A stretch of 64,000 nt of DNA, taken from contig OX235270.1 of NCBI GenBank assembly GCA_944472135.2, positions 148,629,632 to 148,693,631 on the forward strand, given 5' to 3'. This document shows positions 31,862 through 44,744 of the stretch, in pieces (position 1 is the stretch's first letter; every line of letters begins with the position of its first letter). The notes under the pieces are model-generated. The model saw only the letters and a program-made list of their open reading frames with translations. It ran no database searches and was not told the DNA's origin. The DNA comes from Trichobilharzia regenti (lineage: Eukaryota > Platyhelminthes > Trematoda > Strigeidida > Schistosomatidae). The position numbers and the translations under genes were made by a program.

Positions 31862-32165
31862 CAGTGTATACTGTAACACACAACCACACAATAGGGTGGT
31901 GTGAGAGTATTAAAATTCTAAAAAGTAATACAGGTAGTTGGAGATAGAGACAGGTTGATTACTGAATCTTTATTTATAGAATCTACACCCAACAAATGAT
32001 GTAGAAGTGACTCATTGCCGATGTGGGAAATATTACCTACCAATCAAACCAAGAGATGAGAGACAGTGGAACCATATAAACGAAGTTGGAAAGTTGTGCA
32101 AGTAATGCCTTGATAGTGCTCATGAGCAGCAATAAATTGTTCTCGGAACATGGTCACCAGTTAAT
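31862..32165 (-). repeat. Family X repeat, reverse copy
   Basis: The minus strand reproduces, in order, GAACAATTTATTGCTGCTCA, CAACTTTCCAACTTCGTTTA, then AATAAAGATTCAGTAATCAA and GTGTGGTTGTGTGTTACAG. These match the 19.1-19.5 and 44.4-44.65 kb copies. Confidence 0.6.
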
Positions 32166-34650
32166 ATTACTGTATAACGACACTGAGACTTTATCAAAAT
32201 AAAAAAATGTTATCCATAATGGAATTATACTCTATGACAGTGTCCAAGTTCTGTTCTCATGTCAATGGTAAGAGATTCAGAATATTTATGAGGTTAATTT
32301 TAAACCGAGGAGTTTGATACGAAGAAATAAGATGAAGGCCAAAAACCAGATGAGTGTGGATTGCATACTAAGCCATTGAAACTACATTGCAAAATGACCA
32401 GAGTAGTAAAAGCGATTGGATGAAAGGTTTCTGTATACACTATTTTCTCCTTATGTACAGCAAAAGCTTCTTCTGTGGACAAAAGATGCAATCTAAAATC
32501 CTTAGAATGATTTAGCGTTGTTTAATATATCAGTGTGATTGATTCTTCTGTTGATAAGTAAGTAATTTGTAAGAACATGATGCCCAAGAAGTGAATACTA
32601 TTAAGTTCGTCCAATTTCGCCTTTCAACAGCCACAAATTGGGAGATGTTCTTGTGAGCGTTTAGATAGTATTCTACTAATATGTCCTATGTACTTGGCTT
32701 CACAAGAGTTAAGTGCATTTATTTTTGCTATAAAAAAAGTGTTTTGCCAACTCTCATGATGCTTTCAATAATTTCATTAGTATGACAAAACAGACTTAAT
32801 ACCTTCGTTTTATTTCATGGTAATTCTCCACGAAAAGCAAAGTAATATTATGGCGGACGGTGCCAGAGATATAAACAGCTGCTTCATACTATTTTAGAAC
32901 TCATCAACAGTGTACACCCACTAATCTTGTTTCATGATGCTTTCTAAGCAATGTTGTTTCGTGACAAAATATACTCTGAAATTAGCCTAAATCTGTACGC
33001 GAAATTCATAATCTAAGTTTTGTAGTTATTAAGTTTTCCCCACCAAACCTCTGTATGCCATCGTCCTAACATTTGCATATCTTCCAACTTTGTGGTTATT
33101 ATTTGTTTATTTTTTCCCTGATTTCTATTTTTATTCTTCACCTTGGCTATTATTTAACCAGAGACTGTAGATAACGGTGTGTAGTTAAGCTACAGAGTGG
33201 CTGCTCGACGCTGGACTATCTTCGAGTGATACTCTTTGTTCTGTCTCATTCTTGAAGACAGATTGCTGGTCCCACCTTGTGCGAAATTTTCTTATTGATT
33301 CTCAGGTATTTTATGATTGTATTTGGTCAGCTAATTTTATTGTATAATATATATTTTGTATCTGAGGAACATTTAGACTGTATAGCTGACAGGTTGACAT
33401 AGACGACGTAGTTTTATATAAATTTTAAATGTTTGTTATTACTGTCCAAAAGAAAAACGGATCCTCTCACTTTCAGTCACATTTTGTATGATTCGAAGAT
33501 AATTTTTTGACCGTGTTACTGGTGGAATTTTGGCAAGGTATACAAAAGAACACGTCGACTGGGGTTCTTGCATTGAGACTAAAAATTATTGGTGTTTTAG
33601 TCATTATGCATGTGTCTTGCTGAGTTTTATTTTTAGCTTACTATTTCGTTACAGGGATAAAATTGAATCTTACGGGTATACACATATATGAGATAAATTT
33701 GTTCAGTGAGCAATCATTGTCAGTGTTTTACGACCTTTTGTCATGTTTTAAATAAACAATAAATCAGCGACTTTTTTCCCACACATTGAATTTTCAAGAG
33801 GAGAGGAATCAGACAAAGCAATTCCTTTCAAAGACGTCATAATCAAGAGAACGAACACAAGGAATCCAGAAATACGAATATCCAGGAAGTTAATTCCTAC
33901 AGACTGAATACTCAATTACAACAGTAACAATTTATCAGCACAAAAAGGAAACCGTATACAAATATTATTTCATAGGAACTGAAACACACTGCAGTACCTC
34001 AGTTCTGAAGACAATACAAGATAACTATCTGTTAACCGTCTTCGAAAATATAAGTGACCTCACATATTCATCTAGAAACACCAAAAACAAAAAGGGGTCA
34101 AACTACCATCTCTAATTCGTCCTCAGAAACTACAACAACAACACTCATTCTACTAAAGGTGAAGAATATGTATTAAATGACGACTAGAATACTAAAAGCC
34201 ATTTGGAATGGATATCGCACACAAACCACCACAATCACTACATTCAATATGATGCAGACCAAAACATCCAACATGAAATGAGGACAAACTCAACACTGTC
34301 TACAAAATGAATTGGATAGATTATGAAAAGCAATAAACTGGCTACAGTGGGCATCCACTTCAACTTTCAGACAAAGCATATAAACCAGATGACCGAAGAC
34401 TCAACATACATTCTTTCATATCACTATATGTAGACGACGAAACAAGAGTGAAAGAAAAATGTTTGCTTAAATTATGAGTTAAAAGTAATGCTTTGTTCTG
34501 TAAGCACACATTCATGACCTCTTATCACTAATCCCTTTAGGTAATTGATAATTCATGCAGTGTCTTTATATTTAAGATATATAACTGTAATGAACAATGA
34601 GCTTTGGAGTTAAATTAACAGACATTATGATGTTCTTTTCATCTTCATCT
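32166..34650. other. No gene recognised (2.5 kb)
   Basis: No long ORF, no clear splice-bounded exon and no recognisable retroelement motif. One 45-bp segment at 33300-33345 is repeated at 29.95 kb. Possibly old repeat debris or a long intron or intergenic spacer. Confidence 0.4.
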
Positions 34651-34654
34651 GGCT

Positions 34655-34870
34655 AGTTCACACAGATTTGACTGGTTACAGGTTCCACCACGCGATAACA
34701 TGGTTTAGAGGACTGCTGAGAGCCATCGGGGAGTACTGGACTGCTCTTTCTTCATAGTTTCAGACTCCTCAGAGGTAAGCATTTATCGGAATTTGAACTG
34801 AGAACCATTCGGTTACAAGGTGAGCTCTTTGAACATTCAGCCTCGGGACATGATCCAGTGGCCCATGATA
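34655..34870 (-). repeat. SINE-B copy
   Basis: On the minus strand GCTGAATGTTCAAAGAGC resembles an A-box region and GGTTCTCAGTTCAAATTCC the B-box; the 3' part GAGCAGTCCAGTACTCC is shared with the other copies. Confidence 0.55.
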
Positions 34871-34886
34871 CATATATATAGATATA

Positions 34887-35130
34887 TGTAGCAACAGAAG
34901 ACAAAGGCTGGCAACAGATCGTTTTATTACGGAAATCAACACGTATTTATATAAATTTAACGTACATTATTATAGCCTAGTCAAGTGGACAAACGCAGTC
35001 TTCTGATTGGTTGTTTTCCAGTTCCTCGGAAAGTGGAGCCATCTATCTGCGAATCATATTTGCCCACGTTTAAGTTTGCTGTGGTTGGTTGTTGAATCAG
35101 CCTTGTTCATATTTTCTCACGGCCCATATT
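34887..35130 (+). repeat. LTR-like repeat fragment
   Basis: Begins TGTAGCAACAGAAGAC and continues GGCAACAGATCGTTTTATTA. The first 70 bp match the minus strand of 39657-39726. The TG start and shared terminal block suggest LTR ends of a family with no full copy here. The right boundary is uncertain. Confidence 0.45.
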
Positions 35131-35234
35131 AGTGACCTAGACATTGACGTAGATTAATGTCAATATATAAGCATAGGCACATATAGCCCAACTGCAAGTC
35201 AATGTAATAGATGACCTATGTATCTGACCTGACA

Positions 35235-35650
35235 GTCATTCTAGCAGGTTATTAGATAAACTAAATTGTTTCGTTTTAAAGTCTCCACTGTCAGGATTGA
35301 TCCTTTAACCGACAAAGCTTGTTTCTAATTGAGTTTGTTGGGGTGTTTGAATGCCAGCCACTTTTATTCCTGCAAGCTTTGTTATTATTATTATTATCAC
35401 TATCGCTACTATCATTATTTTTTTATTTATTTATTAATTAATTTATTATTTTATTTCTACATTTCCTTACATATTTCCTAACTAATTTATCCGGATAATT
35501 ATTAAGTTTCAAGGCTTCTTTTTGTGTGTATCACTTCTTGCCTTAGATTTTCTTTAGTACTACTTAAGTTTTTATGCTCTGTTGTAACTTAAACATTTCA
35601 CCAATCCTATTTTTACTGACATAGATTGGGTGGGATGATCGGAAATCCAA
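35235..35650 (+). repeat. Family Y repeat
   Basis: Shares with 44.75-45.25 kb the pieces ACTTTTATTCCTGC, a (TTA) run, CTACATTTCCTTACATATTT, TTATTAAGTTT and AGTACTACTTAAGTTTTT, in the same order. Function unknown. Confidence 0.5.
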
Positions 35651-37754
35651 ATATCTGTCTAAATGTGTGGGTTTCCTGTGATTAAACACTAGTGTTTTTT
35701 AACTTCCCATCTTCTCTCCTTTTTTACGCTACAATCTAACATTGGAAGCTCCCCTTCATGACTTTCCAATTCATCATAAGTGATTTGAATTGCCTCCATC
35801 TTTGAGTTATAATGTGTTCGAAAAATCTATCTATATCCTGTGTCCTAAGTACAGTGAATGTGTCATCTACATACCTCCACCATACTTTTCGGGTGGGCTG
35901 AACGTTTCAATCGCACAGTGTTCACTCTTGTCATAGTATGTGATTAAGTTCAACAAACCAAATGTCACCCTCAATTTTCGTAAATTTTAGTTAAACAGCT
36001 TGCTAACCAAATGAAGAGAAGTAATTTAGTATTGATTTACATTCTGTCTGCTTTAATTAATTAATTAATATCAACTAGCTTTTGAAAGCATGAGTTTTGG
36101 TAGCTACTGGATTTTTTAAAAATATTTTTTTCCTGTTAAAATATTGACTGTCAGTTTATTTTCCCAAACACACAACTACTTTTTATATGACAAATGTGTA
36201 TACACATTTGTGTTTAGTAGGAATTGTGTAAAGTGAAAACTCATTTCACCACTTTGAAATGCAGCTTAAACAGGCTTTCCAGGAAATTCTTTTACATTCC
36301 AAAGTTAATTTAACGTGTGTTAGAGATAGTCGATGATACGTTTCATTTTCAAACGTCTGGAATTTCTAAAATTTTGTTCTTTAGTCATTTGTTCATAGAC
36401 AAGAAGGAAAGTAACTAGTTGTCAAGGTTGATTTTGACGTGGTAAAAATTAATTTTGTGAAGCTTAGCTGTAGATTAATTCGTCTGATTCACTCATCAAC
36501 AAGAATTTATACTACTTTGGCTGTTCTGTAATAGTGCTTCATAAAATTCGTGGCAAATGAAACCCTTAAAATTTAAATTTTGCTTATCTATTTTGGTGTG
36601 TTGGATTTAAATGACATAAGGATTGACTTTGATGAACCACAGATGAACAGAGTTTTTAATAAGTGTGATAGAATGAACTCCAACCTCATTATCTGAAGGT
36701 CTTAAGACTCGTCTGTTGCAGGAAAATGGCTGCTAACTGCCATCAAGCTTCAAAGTATAGTTCACCGAACATTTTTCATCTGAAGTCTCCTAATTAGATC
36801 CTTAGATTTTTGAAATAATCCCTAGAACACAGTTGATCTGTTGATTTGAACGATCATTTCACCGCAAAATCTACTTTTTGTCTGCAGTCATTTGATTCGT
36901 TTCAAGTTCGATCACGGATTGACATGAGTTATAGATACCATCGAAAACTAGGGGTTGCTGGATTACTGGTTCGTTCCAGTTTAAAAGTCTCCGACAAAAC
37001 GTATCCGTGACCCCACCGGGGATCAGGTGCAGCGTCTTCAGCTTGAAAATTGAGGTTTCAGAGAATAAAACCATTTGGTTGGAATCTAATGATCCATGAA
37101 TCTTAACTTCTGTCGATTCGCGATTTTTAACTCCAGCGCCAATCAGCATCACTGGTGAGTGTTTGTTCTCACAACCGATCTGGTGGACCCCATTGGTTAT
37201 TACATTCCGCTAGAACGTCAGGCAACGTTATTCTGTAGTTAATTACTAGTAGAAAATTGAAAAGTTTCTTAGATTTGCTGAAGTTATATATTTAGGAACT
37301 ACTGCGACTGAGTTTAAATAGCCTGCCTACCAGCCAACCTATTCAGCTATGTTAATTCGAGCCCAAAGTAATTAATGCATTACCAGATATATAAATAAGA
37401 AGAGCAAGCGTATTTTATTAGTACACTTTCTACAGAGTACTTGATAAATATGCAACGCCAAACGGAATAGGTGGTCTAATAAAATTATCGATGAATGAAA
37501 ACTGGTAATAGCCTGCCTGATGAGGTTTCTGTAGTCTTGGTATTTGGATCCCAGTGTATCAACACCAAATTATGCAAATGCACTAGCATATATGTCATAA
37601 AGAAATAATGCAAGAGAAATAAATCTCATTTACTCATACTATTATTCAGTGAAATGAAGTTTTGTATAGTTAGACAAATTATTTCAGTGTCATAGAGGAG
37701 ATAGAAGTCATAGAGAAACCTAACAAACACAGATAAGCACCAGTCACCATTATT
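35651..37754. other. No gene recognised (2.1 kb)
   Basis: Apart from 37060-37200, a diverged relative of 10080-10190, nothing repeats elsewhere in the window and no coding signal is visible. Confidence 0.35.
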
Positions 37755-39595
37755 ATTATAATTATATCCTTTAATTCCTAGAGGAACATAGAGCTTCAGC
37801 CGCCCAAGTCTCCATTGCGTTCGATTCTCTGCCAACGTTTCCACCCGCTCCAAGTCTGCCCACACCACTTCATCTCCTCTTCACATGACCTCCTACAAGT
37901 CACCCTTGCACTGACGACCAACTCGTCGCCCGCTTTCCTTTCGGGTTCCACTCGAGCAATGGCTTGTCTAGTGATGTCACTCACTTGATGGTTTGTTTCC
38001 TCAGAGTATGACTAGCCAATCCATCTCCATTTCTTCCTGCCTATTTGTTTGACAATCGGTTCCTGCCAGGTTGGTTCGCTCACTGTCAGAGATCCCTCAC
38101 TGTTGCTGATCTTTTCTGGCCAGCCATCTGATCTTGAATAGTATTGAGCGAAGACAACTGTTGATGAAGGTCTGTAGTTTGTTTGAGATGCTCATTATGA
38201 AGCGCAGTGCAAGTCTCTGATCCGTATGTTAAGTAGCACTGACTGACTTCACATTGGAGTTGAAAATCCGGATGTTATTTTTTGATGATGAGTGATGTTG
38301 ACTTCCACATAGACTTAAGGGTAATCAAAAGGCTGTTCTGCTCTTCCGATTCTGGCTTTGATATCCTCGTCAGTTTCGCCCGCCTGTAGTTGAAACGATG
38401 CTTCCCATGTAGGTAGGTGGGTAGGTGAAGGAGGTTGTTTCTTCCAGGTTCCTCTTATTTATGCAGGCTGATTGTTGTCTGTTGTTGTGGCTGTTGCTGT
38501 AGGTTTTGGCCAGGAATCTTCATCACCTCTGTTTCCTCTATGTTCACTTGAAGTCCTATTCTCTCTGGATGCTTCTTCTATAGCCAACTTGTTGCTTTTC
38601 ACTTGTATATCTTCCAGTTTGTGGGAAATCAGACATATATCTTCGCTGGCGAAGTCCAGATCCTCCAAGTTCTAATTTTGTGTGAGTCCATTTTATGCCT
38701 GTTTCCTCATTGCCTGTTGTCTGTCGCATTATCCAATCTACTGCAATCAGGAAGATCATTGGCGCTAGTAGGCAGCCTTGTTTCACTCCCGTCCTCACTT
38801 CGAAGGCTTCCGTAAGTTTCCCGTTGTGGATTACTTGGCAAGAAGCATTTTCGTACAACTAACTGTTGGATGAGATGTATAATTGTCGATGGGACCCCTT
38901 GGTAGTAGCGAAGTAGTTTCCAAATCACCTCTCGATTGACGCTGCACTGTCGAAGGCCTTTTCAAATTCGATGATGTTGAGCGAGATAGAGAGGTGACTG
39001 CCATTCCAAGCTTTGTTCAATGATGATTTGTACAGTGGCGATTTGATCAATACATGAATTGTTTCTCCTGAATCCGGTTTGTTCCGGTCGAAGTTTTTCA
39101 TCTAGGTTGGCTTGTTTGATTCTCTGCAGGATGATTCGGCTTAGTATTTTGCCTGGGATGGACAGGAGGATAATTCCACGCCAGGTTTTACACTGACTTA
39201 AGTCTCCTTTCTTTGATAGTTTGAATAAGTCTCCTTTCTTCCAATCCCCGGGTACTTTGCCCTCTCTCCACATCTCCAGTAGTGGTGTCATCAAGTCCGC
39301 TGTTTTCTCTGGGTCCATTTTCAGTGCTTCTGCTGGGATTCCATCTGGTCCTGCTGCTTTTCCAGCTTTTAGCATCTTGATTGCATTCAGGACCTCTGAT
39401 TTCGTCGGAGGGTCGATGTTCACTGGTAGTTCCGCTTCCGTTGTTAGTATTGTTGGGCGCGTTGTAGGTGACGGTCGATTCAGGAGTCTTTTGAGGTGTT
39501 CAGCCCAGTGTTTTCTTTGTTCCATCTCTTTGGTGATTGACTTTCCATTGTCATCCTTTACTGGCTTTATCTGTGTCGATCGTTTGCCCTATAGG
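37755..39595 (-). pseudogene. RTE copy with long RT N-terminal ORF (defective subfamily)
   Basis: The longest RTE RT frame in the window: 39525 down to 38962 encodes 187 residues. They include KAGKAAGPDGIPAEALK (intact GPDGIP), LSKKGDLSQCKTWRGI and ILSRIILQRIKQANLDEKLR. The frame breaks at motif A by the same five extra bases (38948-38953) seen in other copies. Motif B (GVKQGCLLAPMIFLIAVDWI) and the altered motif C (DLDFASEDICLISHK) follow in other frames. The 3' tail is at 37755-37790. The copy starts abruptly next to an LTR-like fragment. Confidence 0.88.
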
Positions 39596-39726
39596 TGCCT
39601 AGTTGTTTGGTAGAGTGTGGTTTCTTTGCTCAAATAAACCATAATAATGTAAATGAAAATGTATAAATGCGTGTTGATTTCCTTAGTAAACGATCTGTTG
39701 CCTGGCCCTCGTCTTCTGTTGTTACA
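39596..39726 (-). repeat. LTR-like repeat fragment
   Basis: On the minus strand starts TGTAACAACAGAAGACGAGG and continues GGCAACAGATCGTTTACTAA, matching 34887 onward for about 70 bp. Cut by the RTE copy at its other end. Confidence 0.45.
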
Positions 39727-40004
39727 AAGTTAATTGGAGGATAGGATCAGTGGAACAAAAAATAAATGTTTCAATCTAACTGAAGATCGAATCACTTAGA
39801 TTTCCTAAACTTTTCTGATACGGTGTATGGATAAGAAACGACAAGTGGAAAGGTTTTTTGCTGGAGTGCTTTTGTAAGTTGAATGCTAGTACATTCATTT
39901 ATGGATTGGATGCGGTGAGTGGCATGTTTAATCCCTCGTCGAGTTAGTCTTTTTCATTATTAGACTTCAGTCAAATTCTTCAGCTAAATTGTTTGTTACT
40001 GTCC

Positions 40005-40540
40005 TTCCCTTGAGTTGCGAGTGAAACACAGAGCTTCAGCGGCATATCTCCCTTCGTCTTGTTTTCTATGGGCCTCTTTGACTGACTCCACAACTGCACG
40101 TGGTTCTTCTCTGCTCTTCACACGACCTCCTCCATGTCACCCTGGGCCACATGCCTAACCCAACGTTTCCCATTTGTCTTCCACTACAGCAATGGTCTAG
40201 CACGCAGTGTCACCCTAAGGTTTCCCTTTTATGTGTCCAATCCATCTGGATTTCCTCCGTTATATTTGCTGAGCGATAGGTTGCCGGTTGATTCGTTACC
40301 AGAGTTTCCTATCATAAACTATTTCTGGTTGGCTATCTGATCTTCAAAAAAGGGCTATGGCAACCACCGATTAAAGTCTGCAGCTGGCTATTGGAGATGC
40401 TTTTTGTGACGCTGGTGTCGAGTTCCTGACCCATACACAAGAAAATATTATTGATGCGTCAGCCGAAAAATTTGAATGCTCCAAATTCATTGCACATACA
40501 CTAAAAGATTCCTAGCAGTTCTACGCAGTATCTTCACATT
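40005..40540 (-). pseudogene. Old RTE 3' fragment
   Basis: The plus strand shows reversed RTE landmarks: GAGTGAAACACAGAGCTTCA, CTTCACACGACCTCCTCCAT, then TTTATGTGTCCAATCCATCT. Diverged, many breaks, no motif A-C left. Confidence 0.6.
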
Positions 40541-40819
40541 TCTTTGGCAACCTGAGTAGTATACCCATTTGTAGGAAAATTCCACTTCCCTGTGCTTGCT
40601 TTTATTTTCATAAAAAGAAGACACTTCAGCCGGCTGGTCAGCTTACCGAGAGCTTTCAACAGCCTAAATCATTCAGTATTGTTCCGATTTTAGTGAGGAA
40701 TTTCAATTTTTTATGGTTTCTCTTTGTGCTTTGAAGTTTCTTTAGCTCTTTTGACTGATTTTCTAGGATGGGATCGGCTAACCTCACACTCAGTCCTCTC
40801 TCTTCCTTTGCTTAGGGCT

Positions 40820-42330
40820 AGATAGAAAGATAAGATAAGATAATAGCTTTCTTCCAAAACAGTACTTGCGATACAGAATGGAATTCTCGGCATTTTACTG
40901 CAATATTGCATCCTGTTAGTACATTAACAATAAATAAAGTTCTACATAGATTAAGGTTATCTCAGTTAGTTTTGACAGCAACATATTAGCATGTCGGTAG
41001 CAAAGCCGAAATTAAACAGAGTGTTAGAAAAGTAGATGCTAGCATGTTTACTGGCGTAAGCGGTAACAAAATGGTCGAGATTTACAGACTGTGAAAGAAC
41101 GAACAAGAATGTTTTAAGTAGAGTTTGTAAGAAAGAGAGAAACAAAACAGCACATAACAAAAATAAATACAGAAAAAAAGGTAGAGAGAAAACGTTGTAC
41201 CTATAAATGATATGAGTTGGAAAGACGAGATCCAGTTGTTCTACTGACTATTTAATAAGTTAAAGGTTTCACGCCTAATGCTCTCTTTATCGCACAGAAC
41301 ACGAGCTAAGTAGGGTATGGATGAGTTTTTGTACTTACTAGTGCGAGCATATAATTTCCTATTTAGGCTTCTGGTCTGCCTGCCTGACGAGATACAAGGG
41401 GAGAGTTGTGAATGAAGAGGGTGTTGTGAGTCAGATAAAGTGGATTTTGCCCATTTTTCACATGAGTCCATGTGCCTGTCAAGCAGAATATTTACAAGCT
41501 GGCTAAGTGGGAAACTGCTTACCCTGCTGAGAACCTTTAACATCCTGCGTAATAAGGCACAGTCTTTCTTCAGTAGCCAGCCCTGGAAAAACTAAGGGGG
41601 AACAATAGAGAATAATAGGCAGAATACGGGAGTTAATGAATTGTAGGAGTAAGGCTTGGGTCATACCAGAATGTCTAAACTTCTTGATGTAGAAGGTAAG
41701 ACGGAATATTTTCTTGGAAATCATCAAGATACGAGACGACCAGGACTGATCAGAAGATAGAGTGATGCCTAGGTATTTAATTTCTGACTTAGTTTCTATT
41801 TCAGTGCCATCTATGTTGCACACCTCATGAGTGCTAACCAGTTTGTTTAGGTCAGATTTATGCCTAAAGGTGAAATTAACTGTTTGGCATTTGGAGGGGT
41901 TTAAGGCTAGACCGTTTTCCTTGGACCATTGGCCGATTTCAGATAAAAAGCCATTTAGTTCAGAGAAGTCATTTTGTCATTTGACAGGCAAAGATACAGT
42001 TAGGTCGTCAGCATATTTGACAAAATTAATGTCATTTGAAGATGGTAAGTCATGTAGAAAGAATGAAAATAGAAGTGAGGAGAGTACAGCACCTTGGGGG
42101 ACACCAGCTTCAGTGAGCACGGCAGAGGAGGATTGGCCTTTGTATACGGTGTACTGCACTCTGTTTGAAAAGTAGGAATGCAACCAGTTAGTGACCCAGG
42201 ACTTGGTTTGTGTCATGGAGAGCTTATTTAGTAAGCGACATCTCGGTGCAGAGTCGAAAGCAGGAGTGAAGTCAAGAAACGTGCAGCGGACGTATTTGAT
42301 ACCTTTATCTAATTATGAGAAAGCCAGTGA
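40820..42330 (-). mobile_element. SR1-like (CR1-clade) non-LTR element, 5'-truncated
   Basis: Includes an RT remnant (to about 41240) and a 3' untranslated part ending near 40820 with TTATCTTATCTTATCTTTC on the element strand. Short tandem 3' repeats are the CR1-clade signature. The same 3' block occurs at 8.25-8.35 kb. Confidence 0.8.
41241..42330 (-). pseudogene. Reverse transcriptase of SR1-like element (broken)
   Basis: Three adjacent minus-strand frames make up the C-terminal half of a CR1-type RT. The first (42216-41977) has SYFSNRVQYTVYKGQ, AGVPQGAVLSSLLFSFFLHD (motif B) and VKYADDLTVS (catalytic YADD intact). The second (41823-41503) has EIKYLGITLSSDQSW and LPIILYCSPLVFPGL. The third (41543-41241) ends in a Leu- and Arg-rich tail. 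Two frameshifts and loss of everything before motif A make it inactive. The endonuclease is absent. Confidence 0.82.
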
Positions 42331-43165
42331 GCTGGTAAACTAGGCAAGCGAGAATGTGTTAGTCGTAAAAATTTGCAATATTTCTCATTTCTCATTTGTT
42401 CCAGACATTTACTTAGAAAACGATTCAATCTAATGGAAAGGAAAAAGTATGACACTGTTGTTTTTCCACAGAAATATGCATTCTGACATTTACTGATTGT
42501 TCATCGTATGGTAACGGACAGAAACTGTTTTTCGTTTTTTTTTTTTAACTCCAGGAGTGACAGCACAGTGTTACAATAAACTGAATACCTTGCAAGGAAG
42601 AAAAGAAAGCCCCTATTACAGCCTTTTAAATTCATGCTGTTGTCTCAAGTTACGCATGTAGAAAGACAAACGTGTTGTTTGCCCAACCACATCTTGATGA
42701 ATAACATTTTATACAAAAGAGCAAAGAATACATATATATATATATACATGGAAAGAGTGTTGACACTGTTATATATATTTGATGGTGTACACATTTCTAG
42801 AGAAAGTTAAAAAAGAAATGTGAAGCAACATGGTCAATTTTTTATTGTTAGTTTTTTCCTCTCCTATTTTCTGAGGTTTTTTTCCATCAAGTATAAGTTT
42901 ATTTATTTAAGACTACATAAGAAGTGTATGCAGTATATGTACTGTCCATCAAAAGTACAGTGCAGGTGAAAAAGACGATAAGCGCATTCAACATTCTGAT
43001 TAAATTCATGTACTGTCTTGGTTTAGGAAGAACTCAGATAAGACGATTAGTATAAGGTGTTTGTTAAACGCACAATTTATGCATACTGTACTTTAAATGT
43101 GTGAATGCATAATAGGATATAATGAATATTTATTTTGGAAGAATGCAAGAATAAGCTTTTGACGT

Positions 43166-43196
<31 letters not shown>

Positions 43197-43257
43197 TAAT
43201 TTTCATATTCTTTGTTTAGAAAGTAAATTATTATTGAATGGTATTGATGTTTCTTTC
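42331..43257. other. Low-complexity, AT-rich stretch
   Basis: Contains TA microsatellites at about 42736-42747 and 43165-43193 (twelve or more TA units in the latter) and no coding signal. Confidence 0.5.
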
Positions 43258-43490
43258 TTGTGAGTCGGTGGCACAGTGGTTAGGACTCTCGTCGACCATG
43301 CACATCGTCCGAGGGGTTCGATCCCCTTGCCGAAGCACACATGATATCTATGATTGGCCTGCGAAATTTGGGCTACCGATATCCATGCTGAAAATTCCAC
43401 ACACTTGTACAAAAAATATAGTGTGGAATCAGGCTGTAATCAGAAATAAAATATAAAAATAAAAAATAAAATGAATAAAATACCTCATTG
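43258..43490 (+). repeat. SINE-A, full-length copy
   Basis: A-box GTGGCACAGTGGTTAGG near 43268, B-box GGTTCGATCCCC near 43315, body TTGGCCTGCGAAATTTGGGC, tail of AAAT/AAAAT units. Close to the 28.6 kb copy. Confidence 0.85.
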
Positions 43491-44370
43491 TTAAGATCAG
43501 TTACAGAATTACAGTTGGAAAGCCTGTAATAGTAATAATATACATTAATATGTATTATTAATTTGCATATTCGATAATCCGGCAATTAAAGATACCGAGA
43601 ACAAAGATAGCTTGTAAAAGGCTAACAGGGAGAGAAGGGGATATGGTCAAATCATTATAATCAAATAATTACGGCTAAGGTACAGAAAGTATTTGGACGA
43701 ACTACTTCTGATCCCGTAGATTTAGCTTCTTTAGGTTGATTCTAACGGCTTCAGCTCTATGTAAAAGATGAACTGAGATTTGTAGGAATTTCTGTGGATT
43801 ACCTTAAATACCTTGTTAAGATGTGACTTTGAATTCGGTATCAACTATGGTAGGAGAGAATAGAGCTACAGGTAGACATTATTTTTCCCTTGTTTAATCA
43901 AGCAGGACGATGTTCAGAAATCCGATAATGAAGACGCTTGATTGTACGCTCACAGAAGCAGTAAAACCGATACTCCAAATATGGATTAATTGTATTTTTG
44001 ATTTGAGTATTGTTCACCAATTGACTTTATTTAGGGAAGGAATTGTGACGAGCTGAACTTCGAAGCTGAAGGTTCAGGGTTTGATGTCCGGTGATATTAC
44101 AAGTGTGTTCTGGTGAAGAGTTCCAAATTGGGGTGAAACAGCTATTCAGAACCTCCTGGTTTCACAAACGAAGTCAACTTGCGGTTGAAGCTGAAAATGA
44201 TTTGCCATTCTAAAAAAAATATTCAGAATAAAAAACCCTCTATTTGCTCACAACAAACTTCTTTACATCAATACAATTAATATAGTTGCAAAACTTTGGC
44301 ACTGTGGTTGTATGCAATTACATAATAATTGATTTGTTAGTTTTATAACACATTTTGAAAGGCTATTAAT
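43491..44370 (+). other. Unannotated, with a possible SINE-B relic
   Basis: 44045-44180 carries GAGCTGAACTTCGAAGCTGA, GGGTTTGATGTCC and GGGGTGAAACAGCTATTCAG, in the order seen in SINE-B. The rest shows nothing recognisable. Confidence 0.35.
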
Positions 44371-44371
44371 T

Positions 44372-44680
44372 ACTGGATGACGAAGTTTCCGATAGAATTT
44401 ATTATTGTTCATAATCGTATCAGTTATAATCACACAACTTCGAAACTTGAGTTTTATGGTTTCATTTATTTCTTCCCGTTCCTCGTATGGTTAGTATAGC
44501 TTTCCAGATGTTCGGATGGACAGATATTGAATCATTTCAGTTGATTCGATAAACAAAGCTTCTGTTATCAATCTCTCCTTCCACCCTGTGACATTAGATT
44601 TTAAAACTGTCATCCTATCCCATCCATCCTATTGTATGGTTGTGTGTAATTGCATGTACTGTACTCCGGATTTATTCTCT
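44372..44680 (+). repeat. Family X repeat
   Basis: Plus-strand copy with both blocks: GATGACGAAGTTTCCGATAG... and ...GATTCGATAAACAAAGC...GTATGGTTGTGTGTAATTGC. The inverted right arm present at 19.4-19.5 kb is absent. Confidence 0.6.
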
Positions 44681-44744
44681 TATTCCGGTCAACCAATCTA
44701 GATTTTGCTAGGTTTTGTTTTGCTCCACTAGTCTGACTGATCCA

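Noticed and set aside
39221..39613. 130-codon plus-strand ORF
   Set aside because: Antisense to the RTE RT frame with GPDGIP and other motifs on the minus strand.
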